Below, piece by piece: positions 27,301 to 35,846 of a DNA stretch of 64,000 nt; the stretch's first letter is position 1; each line of letters starts with the position of its first letter. Origin of the DNA: Lachnospiraceae bacterium (GTDB lineage Bacteria > Bacillota > Clostridia > Lachnospirales > Lachnospiraceae); the NCBI GenBank assembly GCA_900769115.1, contig CAAGFJ010000084.1:18472-82471 (forward strand). Reading direction: 5' to 3'. The notes under the pieces are model-generated. The model had not been told where the DNA came from, searched no databases, and worked only from the letters and a program-made list of their open reading frames with translations. Position numbers and translations under genes: made by a program.

Positions 27301-27775
27301 TGAAAGAGCTGCAAAGCAGTTAGGAAATTTTGGGGAACAGTTAGTTATGTTTTTGATAGGTCGAATCTATGAACATAGGGTTGCGTATGTAGACCATGTT
27401 GGAGCAGACATAATAGCAACTGACAGAGACGGAAAAAGATATGCTATTTCTGTGAAATCGCGTGTTTTTAGTACAGATGGACCGCAGCATCCGTTTGACA
27501 AGGATCAGCAGCAGAAATTAGAGGCTTTTGCGAAGGATTTTGGACTGATTCCTACAGTTGCATTTGTTTGTATTGATGGTGTGGAACCAGGCAGTAATAT
27601 AGATGTGTATATTCTTGAATTGCAAGATTTTAGAAATATGGCTAATAAAGTGAAGGGAATTACCTCAACAGGTATAAATGGAGAGACATTGCATTTTAGT
27701 AATGCCTTAGCAAATCAGTGTTTTTTGCAGAATAATGATTTGATTAATTTTCATCGGTTAACATTAAGCTGTTAA
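27287..27775 (+). CDS. Putative PD-(D/E)XK-fold (Hjc/restriction-like) protein
   Basis: A 162-residue protein with landmarks of the restriction-endonuclease-like fold: helix with GNFGEQLVMFLIG (E17), the strand VGADIIATD (D41), then RYAISVKSRV (K57), then GLIPTVAFVCID. The usual acidic residue two before the lysine is serine here (S55), so catalysis is uncertain. AAAAGGAGAAG precedes the ATG at 27287, which lies inside the end of the previous gene, so the pair is translationally coupled. No methyltransferase is nearby, which argues against an ordinary restriction system. A terminator follows. Confidence 0.65.
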   Translation: MNYNDERAAKQLGNFGEQLVMFLIGRIYEHRVAYVDHVGADIIATDRDGKRYAISVKSRVFSTDGPQHPFDKDQQQKLEAFAKDFGLIPTVAFVCIDGVEPGSNIDVYILELQDFRNMANKVKGITSTGINGETLHFSNALANQCFLQNNDLINFHRLTLSC

Positions 27776-27833
27776 AGAGTTTATTATTAAGTCTATATAA
27801 TAATATTGTTATATACAATGCATAAATTTTATT

Positions 27834-27866
27834 GGCGGGAGATTTTCTCCTGCCTTTTCTTTTTGC
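27834..27866 (+). terminator. Terminator after the nuclease-like pair
   Basis: GGCGGGAG (27834-27841) pairs with CTCCTGCC (27847-27854, one G-U pair) and is followed by TTTTCTTTTT. The 300-base gap to the next gene holds otherwise only short open frames without ribosome sites. Confidence 0.78.
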
Positions 27867-28081
27867 AATCTTTTATATACTACCACCAATTTCCCCTATA
27901 TCCCCCAACGCTATTTTTGTGTACTTGGACGAATCGTTTGTGCAAGGGGGAGAAATTAAGCTGTCAGGGAAGTTGCGTTTTTGTCTATTGGGGAAGTTCT
28001 ACGTTTTTAGGTTGAAACTGGAGAATAGATGAGATATACTACACTCACATTCCACGAAGGAGCAGGAAAGGAGAGTATCTG

Positions 28082-28969
28082 ATGCATTATGTAATAGGAG
28101 ATGTTCATGGATGCTATGACGAGATGATGGCGCTTTTGCATAAGATTGAGTCGCAGGATTCTATGGCAAAGTATATCTTTGTAGGCGATTTCATAGATCG
28201 AGGTCCGCAGGTGTGGAAAACACTTACATGGATGATGGAGCATATCCGAGTGGGTGGAAAGTATCAGTCGGTTGTCGGTAATCATGAGTTCATGATTGAA
28301 GAATGGTATCGTGATGGGTTCCTACCTTGGTGGCAGGAGACGAACGGAACAGATATCGCATATTTTCCAACAACGTATTATGATTTCTCCCGGAGACTAC
28401 GTGAGAATGTGAGGGTGTGTCCGGAAAACATTGAACCAATTGTTACATTTTTCCAATCTATGCCGTATACCATTGAAATCGAATTGAAGCGAGGTATTCG
28501 TTATCATATTGTGCATGGTTGGTTGCCTCCAGAATCACTTGCATATGGACGAAAGCGCGAATACGCAGTTTGGGAGCGAAGGTATACGGGTAATTATGAG
28601 TCGGAAGATGTGATCATTCACGGACACACTCCAACCTTTTTAAGGGACTATCAGATGGTTGAGTCACATGAAATGCAATGGCCAGGTAGAATTGGATATC
28701 GTAAAAATGCAATTAATGTTGATTGTGGTTGCTGTTTTGCCAAGAACATGGAATATCCGTGTGCGTTAGGGGCAATCTGTTTGGAAACCTTAGAGGAGAT
28801 ATATTCCCGTAGTGTTGAAGAGGTATTTGATCAGAAACAGAAGTGGGAAGATATTTACTCAAAAGCAGAGGCAGAAAAACGTGCACAGGAATATGAGAAA
28901 AAGTATCCGAGAGTTCCAAACCGGTATCGGGAGGAGATACTGCAACGGTTGCGGAATGTTCCGACATAG
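28082..28969 (+). CDS. PP2A-like metallophosphoesterase, first gene of an RNA-ligase cassette
   Basis: A 295-residue calcineurin-like phosphoesterase. The metal-binding motifs appear in order: GDVHG, GDFIDRG, GNHE, the VHGW histidine and HGHTP. This is the form of PP2A-like serine/threonine phosphatases, ApaH and the phosphatase module of Pnkp RNA-repair enzymes. The C-terminal 50 residues form a charged helix. The next gene, 18 bases away, joins a second phosphoesterase to an RNA ligase, which favours a nucleic-acid end as substrate over a phosphoprotein. The ribosome site is AAAGGAG. It is the first gene after a terminator. Confidence 0.88.
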   Translation: MHYVIGDVHGCYDEMMALLHKIESQDSMAKYIFVGDFIDRGPQVWKTLTWMMEHIRVGGKYQSVVGNHEFMIEEWYRDGFLPWWQETNGTDIAYFPTTYYDFSRRLRENVRVCPENIEPIVTFFQSMPYTIEIELKRGIRYHIVHGWLPPESLAYGRKREYAVWERRYTGNYESEDVIIHGHTPTFLRDYQMVESHEMQWPGRIGYRKNAINVDCGCCFAKNMEYPCALGAICLETLEEIYSRSVEEVFDQKQKWEDIYSKAEAEKRAQEYEKKYPRVPNRYREEILQRLRNVPT

Positions 28970-28987
28970 TGGGAAAGGGGCAAGAAA

Positions 28988-30481
28988 ATGAATCTGTATA
29001 TAAGCGATCTTCATTTTGGTCATAAGAATGTAATACGTATGGACGGGCGGCCGTTTGTGGATGTGGAAGAGATGGATGAGGTAATGATCGCGTTATGGAA
29101 TGCTAAGGTGAAGACGGAAGATCATGTGTATATTCTGGGGGATGTCTGCATGCGGAATGAGAAGCCGGCAGAGTGGTATTTGGAGCAATTGGCAGGACAT
29201 AAACATCTGATATGCGGAAACCATGATGGCAGTCTGCTGAAAAATGACAAGGCATTGGCGTGTTTCGATTCAGTTGATAAGATGGGACATCTAAGAGATG
29301 GCAACTATACTCTTTGTATGTGTCACTATCCGATTGCGGATTGGTATAGAAGACATCGGGGAACATGGCTGGTGTATGGTCATATTCATAACAGGCGGGA
29401 TGATACATATGCATTTATGAAGACAAGAGAATGTGCCCTAAATGCGGGTGCATGTTTAAATGGGTATGTGCCTTGTACGTTTGATGAATTGATTGAGAAT
29501 AATAAAATATTTCAAGAAAGAGAGGATAATGATATGCAACAGAAGAAATTTATGGATATTGAGAGAATAAAGGACTCTAATATAGGTAATTTTTATATCG
29601 GAGATGAGATTGTGATACAGGAGAAGGTAGATGGGTCTAATTCGTCTATCCGATATGATAAAGATACAAAGAAATTAGCAGCATTTTCCAGAAAGAATCC
29701 GCTGTCTAACCAATTGACATTGCGTGGTTTTTGGGAGTATTCCCAGTCGTTAGACCCTGCAGAGTATGCGGAGGAAGAGAAATATGTAGTATTCGGGGAG
29801 TGGCTTGTGAAGCATGCAGTTGCGTATGAAAAGGATGCATATAATAAATGGTATGTATATGATATATACGATACGGAGAAGGGCGAATATTTACTGCAGA
29901 CAGAGGTGAAAGCGTTCTGCGAGAAACATCATTTACTGTATGTTAAGACATTCTACACAGGACCATTTATTTCCTGGGAGCATTGTCGAAGCTTTGTTGG
30001 ACAGTCGGATATCGCAATCGATCAGGGCGAGGGAGTTGTGATTAAGAATCAGACAAGATTAAATGATAACGATACAAATGCGCCTAGTGTCATTAAGATT
30101 ATCAGTCAACAATATGATGAGGTGCGTGAGCGAGCACGTGATTCAACCCAAAAGAGGAAGGAGGAAGATCCGGAGCGGAAGAAAGAAAGAGAAGAGGCGC
30201 TTGCGGCAGTAGAAAGTATTGTAACACGAAGACGTGTAGAGAAAGAGCTTGATAAGATGATTGATGAAGGGTTGCTGCCTGAGCAGTTGGAGGCACAGCA
30301 TTTATCCATTATAAAAGGAACGCTTCTCAAGCGTGTATATGAAGATTGTAAGAAGGAAGAGCCGGAGATGGTTGAGCAGTATAAGCGATATTTTGGCAAG
30401 CTGTGTGGAGGACAGGCACTTCAATTTGCGAAGAAAATTGTGTTTGAGGCAGAGAATAAAAGGCGAAGGGATGAAGCATAG
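28988..30481 (+). CDS. Phosphoesterase-RNA ligase fusion protein
   Basis: A 497-residue two-domain protein. Residues 1-175 form a metallophosphoesterase (DLHFGH, ILGDV, GNHD, CHYP, YGHIHNR). Residues about 183-395 form an Rnl2-type RNA ligase: EKVDGSN with the nucleophilic lysine (K213), AFSRKN, VVFGEWL, KWYVYDIYD, EGVVIKN and PSVIKI. The last 100 residues are helical and charged, possibly the ligase C-terminal domain. The ligase half starts with its own ATG (29534) behind GAAAGAGG, so a separate ligase could also be made. Together with the preceding phosphatase it forms a likely RNA end-healing and sealing cassette. No kinase is visible. Confidence 0.88.
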   Translation: MNLYISDLHFGHKNVIRMDGRPFVDVEEMDEVMIALWNAKVKTEDHVYILGDVCMRNEKPAEWYLEQLAGHKHLICGNHDGSLLKNDKALACFDSVDKMGHLRDGNYTLCMCHYPIADWYRRHRGTWLVYGHIHNRRDDTYAFMKTRECALNAGACLNGYVPCTFDELIENNKIFQEREDNDMQQKKFMDIERIKDSNIGNFYIGDEIVIQEKVDGSNSSIRYDKDTKKLAAFSRKNPLSNQLTLRGFWEYSQSLDPAEYAEEEKYVVFGEWLVKHAVAYEKDAYNKWYVYDIYDTEKGEYLLQTEVKAFCEKHHLLYVKTFYTGPFISWEHCRSFVGQSDIAIDQGEGVVIKNQTRLNDNDTNAPSVIKIISQQYDEVRERARDSTQKRKEEDPERKKEREEALAAVESIVTRRRVEKELDKMIDEGLLPEQLEAQHLSIIKGTLLKRVYEDCKKEEPEMVEQYKRYFGKLCGGQALQFAKKIVFEAENKRRRDEA

Positions 30482-30529
30482 AGAAGAGTAGGAGGAAAAG
30501 AATTATAGGATAAGGAAATAAAGAATAAG

Positions 30530-30566
30530 AAGGTGTATGATCGTAAGATGGTACACCTTTTGTCGT
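30530..30566 (+). terminator. Terminator after the RNA-ligase cassette
   Basis: AAGGTGTA (30530-30537) pairs with TACACCTT (30552-30559), followed by TTGTCG. The T-run is short, so termination may be partial. Confidence 0.6.
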
Positions 30567-30689
30567 GCTTGCAATATATGATGTTCCAATATCGGAATGC
30601 AATTGCTATATTGGGAATGATGTGGTATAAAGAATTACAGATATATGATTTATAATGAATGGTAATTGATAAAAAGTGAGGCATACAAG

Positions 30690-32045
30690 ATGAAGACTGA
30701 AAAGAAGAACAAATATGAGATAGACATGTGCAATGGTTCCATATTGGATAAATTGATATCCTTTTCGATTCCATTGATGTTATCCGGAATCTTACAATTG
30801 TTATTTAATGCGGTGGATATTATCGTAGTTGGACGATTTACCGGAAGTGAAGCATTGGCGGCGGTTGGTTCAACAACGGCACTGATCAATGTATTTGTGA
30901 ATCTGTTTATCGGAATCTCGTTAGGAGCGAATGTATTGGCGGCAAGATTCTATGCAACCGGGCAGGATAAGGAGATGTCAGAGACGGTGCATACATCAAT
31001 CACACTTGCACTAATTAGCGGAATTGTGATGGGGCTTGTGGGAATCTTAGCGGCTAAGGGAGCCTTAGAGCTTATGGATACACCGGACAATGTGTTGGAT
31101 CAGGCAACCTTATATATGAGGATCTATTTTATGGGAATGCCATTTTTCATGTTGTATAACTATGGAGCTGCCATTTTACGGGCGGTGGGAGATACGAAGC
31201 GACCATTGTATTTTCTGATTCTTTCCGGCACAACCAATGCGATCCTTAATATGTTCTTAGTGATCCGGTTTCATATGGGTGTGGCGGGTGTTGCGATTGC
31301 AACGGTCATTTCCCAGTGTATATCATGTGTGTTAGTGTTGAAGTGCCTATATGATTCGGAAGGCAGTTACCAATTGCGGTTTTCCAAGCTTGGAATGAAA
31401 GCGCGCTATGTAAAGCAGATCTTTCAGGTCGGAGTGCCGGCGGGTATCCAGAGTACGATCATCAATTTCTCAAATGTGTTATTACAGTCATCCGTGAATT
31501 CCTTTGGTTCGGTTGCCATGGCTGGTTATACAGCAGCGAACAATATCTTAGGATTCTTATATGTATCAGTGAATTCGATTACACAGGCGTGTATGAGCTT
31601 TACCAGCCAGAATTACGGCGTGCGGAAGTTCAAACGGATGGATAAAGTGTTGCTGGAATGTCTGGGACTGACAGTGGTTGTCGCACTTGTGCTTGGTGGA
31701 GGTTCGTATCTGTTTGGTTCCGAACTGATGCACATTTATACCAAGAGTGCAGACGTTGTGGCATGTGGTGTGGATATTATGTTATATACAACGGTAACAT
31801 ATTTCCTTTGCGGAATCATGGATCTGTTTCCGGGAGCATTGCGGGGAATGGGACATTCTACCGTGCCGATGATTCTTTCTGTAATCGGAACGGTTGGAAC
31901 GAGAATTGTGTGGATCTACCTGGTATTTCCGTATCATAGAGCGTTGGATTTTTTGTTCATATCATATCCGGTATCGTGGCTATTAACGATTGTAATGCAG
32001 GTTGTCTGTTTCTATTTTGTGAGGAAAAAGGTACATGCGATGTAA
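30690..32045 (+). CDS. MATE-family multidrug/metabolite exporter
   Basis: Twelve-helix exporter, about 451 residues, driven by a sodium or proton gradient. The N-terminal block ISFSIPLMLSGILQLLFNAVDIIVVGRFTG and the repeated pattern in the second half (QIFQVGVPAGIQSTI) are typical of MATE proteins. The ATG at 30690 lies nine bases after GTGAGG; an in-frame TTG (30666) is less likely. It is followed by a YitT-family gene 24 bases on, probably co-transcribed. Substrate unknown. Confidence 0.92.
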   Translation: MKTEKKNKYEIDMCNGSILDKLISFSIPLMLSGILQLLFNAVDIIVVGRFTGSEALAAVGSTTALINVFVNLFIGISLGANVLAARFYATGQDKEMSETVHTSITLALISGIVMGLVGILAAKGALELMDTPDNVLDQATLYMRIYFMGMPFFMLYNYGAAILRAVGDTKRPLYFLILSGTTNAILNMFLVIRFHMGVAGVAIATVISQCISCVLVLKCLYDSEGSYQLRFSKLGMKARYVKQIFQVGVPAGIQSTIINFSNVLLQSSVNSFGSVAMAGYTAANNILGFLYVSVNSITQACMSFTSQNYGVRKFKRMDKVLLECLGLTVVVALVLGGGSYLFGSELMHIYTKSADVVACGVDIMLYTTVTYFLCGIMDLFPGALRGMGHSTVPMILSVIGTVGTRIVWIYLVFPYHRALDFLFISYPVSWLLTIVMQVVCFYFVRKKVHAM

Positions 32046-32069
32046 ATAAGCTGAAATGGAGGGATCATT

Positions 32070-32951
32070 ATGGAAGACTTAAAGAGTAAGAAGTTCTGGC
32101 AGCACATTGGAGTTGCGACACTTGGCATGCTATTGTTTGCCATGGGAATCAATCTGTTTATTGTACCGGCAGATCTGTATAATGGGGGAATCCTTGGTAT
32201 CAGTCAGATCCTCCGTACAATATTCGTACATTATCTGCATTTGTTTTCAGGTAAGACAGATATTGCAGGTATTATTAACCTGATATTAAATGTGCCCCTT
32301 TTTATATTGGCATATGTATCCATTAGCAAAAGCTTCTTTACAAGAACGTTGATCTGTGTGATCAGCCAGACGATCTTCTTTAGTTTCATACCGATTCCGG
32401 CAACACCGATTGTATCCGATTCGCTGACAGCGAGTATGATCGGCGGAATTATGGCAGGTGCAGGAATTGGAATTGCCTTGCGTTCGGGTGGTTCGAGTGG
32501 TGGTATGGATATTGTTGGAATGTATTTTACGAAGAAGTATAAGGATTTCAGTGTTGGAAAAGTATCGCTTGCGGTGAACTGTGTGGTATATGGAATCTGT
32601 GCGGTATTGTTTGGACTGCCGACGGCAATCTACAGTATCATTTATTCGGCAGTTAGTACATTAATGACGGACAAGGCGCATATCCAGAATATCAATGTGG
32701 AGGTTATGATCTTCACGAAGGAAGCACCAGAGCAGATTGTAGATTGTATCGTACATGAATTTCACCGGGATGCGACCTGGTGGGAGGCGAAAGGCGGCTA
32801 TACCGAGGATAAGACCTACATGGTTATGACGATCCTTTCTAAGTATGAATGTGAACATCTGCGTCCGAAGCTCAAAAAGATGGATGAGCATGCATTTGTT
32901 GTGGTCAAGGAAGGCATGCGGATTGCGGGCAAGTATGAGAAGCATTTGTAA
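32070..32951 (+). CDS. YitT-family membrane protein with DUF2179 tail
   Basis: A 293-residue protein with about six membrane helices (residues 12-210) including the family block GGSSGGMDIVG. A C-terminal soluble DUF2179-type domain follows (VMIFTKEAPEQIVDCIVHEF, ending near MRIAGKYEKHL). The function is unknown. The GGAGGGATCATT site precedes the ATG. A perfect hairpin terminator follows. Confidence 0.9.
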   Translation: MEDLKSKKFWQHIGVATLGMLLFAMGINLFIVPADLYNGGILGISQILRTIFVHYLHLFSGKTDIAGIINLILNVPLFILAYVSISKSFFTRTLICVISQTIFFSFIPIPATPIVSDSLTASMIGGIMAGAGIGIALRSGGSSGGMDIVGMYFTKKYKDFSVGKVSLAVNCVVYGICAVLFGLPTAIYSIIYSAVSTLMTDKAHIQNINVEVMIFTKEAPEQIVDCIVHEFHRDATWWEAKGGYTEDKTYMVMTILSKYECEHLRPKLKKMDEHAFVVVKEGMRIAGKYEKHL

Positions 32952-33003
32952 GGACTTGACACTTCATAATATAGAAATTATAATAGAATCATCTGAGATT
33001 ATG

Positions 33004-33036
33004 AATAGACTTCTGACAAGAAGTCTATTTCTTTGC
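33004..33036 (+). terminator. Terminator after the YitT gene
   Basis: A perfect 11-bp stem, AATAGACTTCT (33004-33014) with AGAAGTCTATT (33019-33029), loop GACA, is followed by TCTTTGC. Confidence 0.75.
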
Positions 33037-33086
33037 TGAGGTATAATAGAGGATTTCATGAATGAATGATAGAAATGGAGGCGCAT

Positions 33087-33992
33087 ATGGAACTTCAACA
33101 GTTACAGTATTTTATGGTGGCAGCACAGTACGAACATATTACAAAGGCTGCCAATTCTTTGCATATTGCACAGCCGGCACTTTCGCAGTCAATTAAGCGG
33201 TTAGAGCAGGAATTAGGAGTCAAGTTATTTGACCGGAAGAAAGGTGGCATTGCATTAAGTGCACCGGGTAAGTTACTGGTAGAAGAACTGAAGCCGATCA
33301 TGAAGAGCTTAGATGATCTGCCAAAGAAGTTGGCGGATACGGCAAGAAAGCAGCATATGACCATTCATTTGAATGTATTGGCAGCATCCGTTCTGGTAAC
33401 GAATTGTATTATTGCCTATAAGGAAAAGCATCCGGAAGTGAACTTCCAGTTTGTACAGAGTCCGTCTTCTATGGATTATGATTTGTGTATTACGGCTACC
33501 TTACCAAAGCGGTCTATGGCGGCGAATCAGACCATACTGGAAGAGAAGTTCTTCCTTGCTGTGCCATCTTCTTCGCCATATGCGGACTACAAGGAGATTG
33601 ACCTGGCAGAGGTATCGGAGGAAGGATTCATTGTGATGACGAATACCAGACCGATCCGTAGTATCTGTGATCAGTTCTGTTTTGAAGCAGGGTTTTCACC
33701 GGATATTGTATTTGAGAGTATGAACTTTGAGTCTGTGCGAAGTCTGATCAGTGCAGGTCTTGGGGTTGGTTTCTGGCCGGAATACTCATGGGAAAGTATC
33801 TGGCAGAAGTCGCAGAATGTAGTGCTGCTGCCGATCAAGAGTCCGGAATGTAAGCGGGATATTATTATCACATATAACCCGCAATTCTCGGATAATCCGA
33901 TTGTCAAGGATTTCTATGAATTTCTGATTCAGTTTGCAATGGATTGTAAGGAAGAGAATGAGCGGAATCGTCAGTTAAATGGACGAATCTAG
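33087..33992 (+). CDS. LysR-family transcriptional regulator
   Basis: A 301-residue LysR regulator with the winged helix ELQQLQYFMVAAQYEHITKAA and HIAQPALSQSIKRLEQELG, followed by a substrate-binding domain. The ATG at 33087 has GGAGG seven bases upstream. It is followed in the same direction by an aminotransferase gene that it may control, although divergent arrangement is more usual for LysR targets. No ATAAG-N5-CTTAT box was seen in its short upstream region. Confidence 0.92.
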   Translation: MELQQLQYFMVAAQYEHITKAANSLHIAQPALSQSIKRLEQELGVKLFDRKKGGIALSAPGKLLVEELKPIMKSLDDLPKKLADTARKQHMTIHLNVLAASVLVTNCIIAYKEKHPEVNFQFVQSPSSMDYDLCITATLPKRSMAANQTILEEKFFLAVPSSSPYADYKEIDLAEVSEEGFIVMTNTRPIRSICDQFCFEAGFSPDIVFESMNFESVRSLISAGLGVGFWPEYSWESIWQKSQNVVLLPIKSPECKRDIIITYNPQFSDNPIVKDFYEFLIQFAMDCKEENERNRQLNGRI

Positions 33993-34059
33993 ATAACATA
34001 AGAGACAGGTTGAGTTAGGGAAGATAACGATGAGGAGCCTGTCAGAGAGGAAGAATAAG

Positions 34060-35241
34060 ATGAGTAGTGAGAGCAAGATTGCTGCAAAGCGGTTAGATCA
34101 TTTTCAGACCGGAATCTTTGCAGAGTTAAATGATAAAAAAGACGAGATGGAGCAAAAAGGCAAGCATATCTACAACCTGTCAGTAGGAACACCGGATTTT
34201 GAGCCGCCGAAGCATATTATGGATGCGGTGTTAGAAGCAGCCAGCAAGCCGGAGAATTATAAGTATTCCCTGCGGGATATCCCAGAACTGTTAGAGGCAG
34301 TCTCTGCTTATTATAAGAGACGTTTTGGTGTGGAGATCGCACCGAATCAGATTACAGGGGTACATGGTACACAGGAAGGAATGGGACATGTTGGAATGGC
34401 ATTGTTAGATGAGGGTGATCTTGTGTTATTGCCGAATCCTGGTTATCCCATCTTTGAGGCAGGTTCTTACTTAAGTGGTGCAGATATGTATTTCTATGAT
34501 CTGAAGGAAGAGAATGATTTCCTTCCGGTGTTATCTGAGATTCCGGAAGAGATTGCCAAGAAAGCAAAGCTGATGATCGTATCGTATCCGTATAATCCGG
34601 TCTGTCGGACGGCACCAAGATCTTTTTACGAAGAGCTAGTAGCATTTGCCAGGAAATATAATATATTTGTTATCCATGATAATGCTTATTCGGATATTAT
34701 CTATGATGGCAAGGTGGGAGAGTCCTTCCTGTCAATTCCGGGTGCTATGGATATCGGAGCAGAGTTCTTCTCCTTATCCAAATCATTTAATGTGACCGGT
34801 GCAAGAGTTTCCTTCTTTTTAGGAAGAAAGGATGCAGTAGATGCACTCAAATTATTACGCAGCCAGTTTGACTTTGGAACATTTCTTCCGGTTCAGTATG
34901 GTGCGATTGCGGCATTGAATGGATCGAATGAATTCGTGAAGGCACAGTGTGCAGAATACCAGAAAAGACGAGATGCCTTGTGTGGAGGCTTCCGCAGCAT
35001 TGGCTGGAATGTACCGGATAGTCAGGGAACGATGTTTGTGTGGGCACCGGTGCCGGAAGGATATACAAGTTCAAGAGAGTTCTGTATGACGATGGTTGAA
35101 CAGGCAGGCGTCTTATGTACACCGGGAGATGCATTCGGGACAGGAGGAGAAGGCTATGTGCGGTTTGCACTGGTAATGCCGCCGGAGGAACTTGCCAAGG
35201 TTGTTCAGGCAGTGGATGAGAGTGGAATCTTACATAGATGA
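34060..35241 (+). CDS. PLP-dependent aminotransferase, class I/II
   Basis: A fold-type I aminotransferase of about 393 residues, similar in layout to aspartate and LL-diaminopimelate aminotransferases. NLSVGTPDFEPP, GTQEGMGHVGMAL, SYPYNPVCRTAP, HDNAYSDIIYDG and the PLP lysine in SLSKSFNVTGAR are visible. FVRFALVMPP-like sequence (GYVRFALVMPP) ends the fold. The substrate cannot be told from the sequence. The ATG at 34060 follows AGAGAGGAAG. Its stop is directly followed by a remnant of trpE, suggesting a deletion fused the two loci. Confidence 0.92.
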   Translation: MSSESKIAAKRLDHFQTGIFAELNDKKDEMEQKGKHIYNLSVGTPDFEPPKHIMDAVLEAASKPENYKYSLRDIPELLEAVSAYYKRRFGVEIAPNQITGVHGTQEGMGHVGMALLDEGDLVLLPNPGYPIFEAGSYLSGADMYFYDLKEENDFLPVLSEIPEEIAKKAKLMIVSYPYNPVCRTAPRSFYEELVAFARKYNIFVIHDNAYSDIIYDGKVGESFLSIPGAMDIGAEFFSLSKSFNVTGARVSFFLGRKDAVDALKLLRSQFDFGTFLPVQYGAIAALNGSNEFVKAQCAEYQKRRDALCGGFRSIGWNVPDSQGTMFVWAPVPEGYTSSREFCMTMVEQAGVLCTPGDAFGTGGEGYVRFALVMPPEELAKVVQAVDESGILHR

Positions 35242-35640
35242 TCGCAATATAGAGATCTGTGGTTTGGTCGGATATTTCTCTTATGAGATGATCGGTTATG
35301 CGGAACCAAAGCTGCATTTGAAAAAGAGTGATTTTGATGATTATAAGTTAATGCTATTTGATAAAGTAATTGCTTATGACCATTTGAAGCAGAAGATCAG
35401 CGTGATCGCCAATTACCGGAGTGAGGATGGCGAGAAAGGATATAAGAAAGCATTACTTGAGATTGAGAAGATGATCCATCTCATTCAGGATACCACGCCA
35501 TTAGCGGAGGAAGAGGCAGATAAGAACGTGGAATTTACCTGTAACCTTTCCGGGGAAGAATATTGCGATATGGTAGAAAAGACCAAGCATTATATCCGGG
35601 AGGGAGATATCTTTCAGGGTGTTATTTCCAGAAGACGTGC
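35242..35640 (+). pseudogene. Remnant of anthranilate synthase component I (trpE)
   Basis: The frame starting inside the aminotransferase end encodes a fragment of TrpE/PabB-type proteins: GLVGYFSYEMIGYAEPKL, DDYKLMLFDKVIAYDHLKQK and LSGEEYCDMVEKTKHYIREGDIFQGVISRR. In intact proteins this corresponds to the middle third. The N-terminal about 100 residues and the whole chorismate-binding C-terminal half (about 230 residues) are missing. The match ends at about 35640, just before interspersed repeat copy B. It has no start codon of its own and is unlikely to be functional. Confidence 0.8.
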
Positions 35641-35670
35641 AGGGTTCAAAAAGAGATGCATGTCTGACTT

Positions 35671-35775
35671 TTTTGCGTTATAGGAAGGTTCGCTCTATAA
35701 AGCAAAAATGCGCCGCTAAGAATGCATACCTTGCAGAGAAGAAGATAATTGCTTCACAATTCTGCGATTCTTTGT
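35671..35775 (+). repeat. Interspersed palindromic repeat, copy B
   Basis: The hairpin TTTTGCGTTATAG (35671-35683) with CTATAAAGCAAAA (35695-35707, one mismatch) is followed by the core shared with copy A at 16.0 kb (GCAGAGAAGAAGATAATTG, TTCACAATTC and CTTTGTTCTTGTA-like end). It lies exactly at the 3' break of the trpE remnant. Confidence 0.8.
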
Positions 35776-35846
35776 TCTTGTAAATCAATGCAAAACTAAG
35801 TACAATAGAATGAATAATCAGTATTTCATAGAGAAGAAGGGTGAAT

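Noticed and set aside
27806..28032. Two short frames (66-69 codons) before the phosphoesterase gene
   Set aside because: They begin in or near a terminator hairpin, lack ribosome sites and have unusual Phe/Cys/Pro-rich composition.
35192..35683. 163-codon frame as an intact gene
   Set aside because: It starts inside the aminotransferase gene, covers only the middle of TrpE and its last codons are repeat sequence; treated as a pseudogene.
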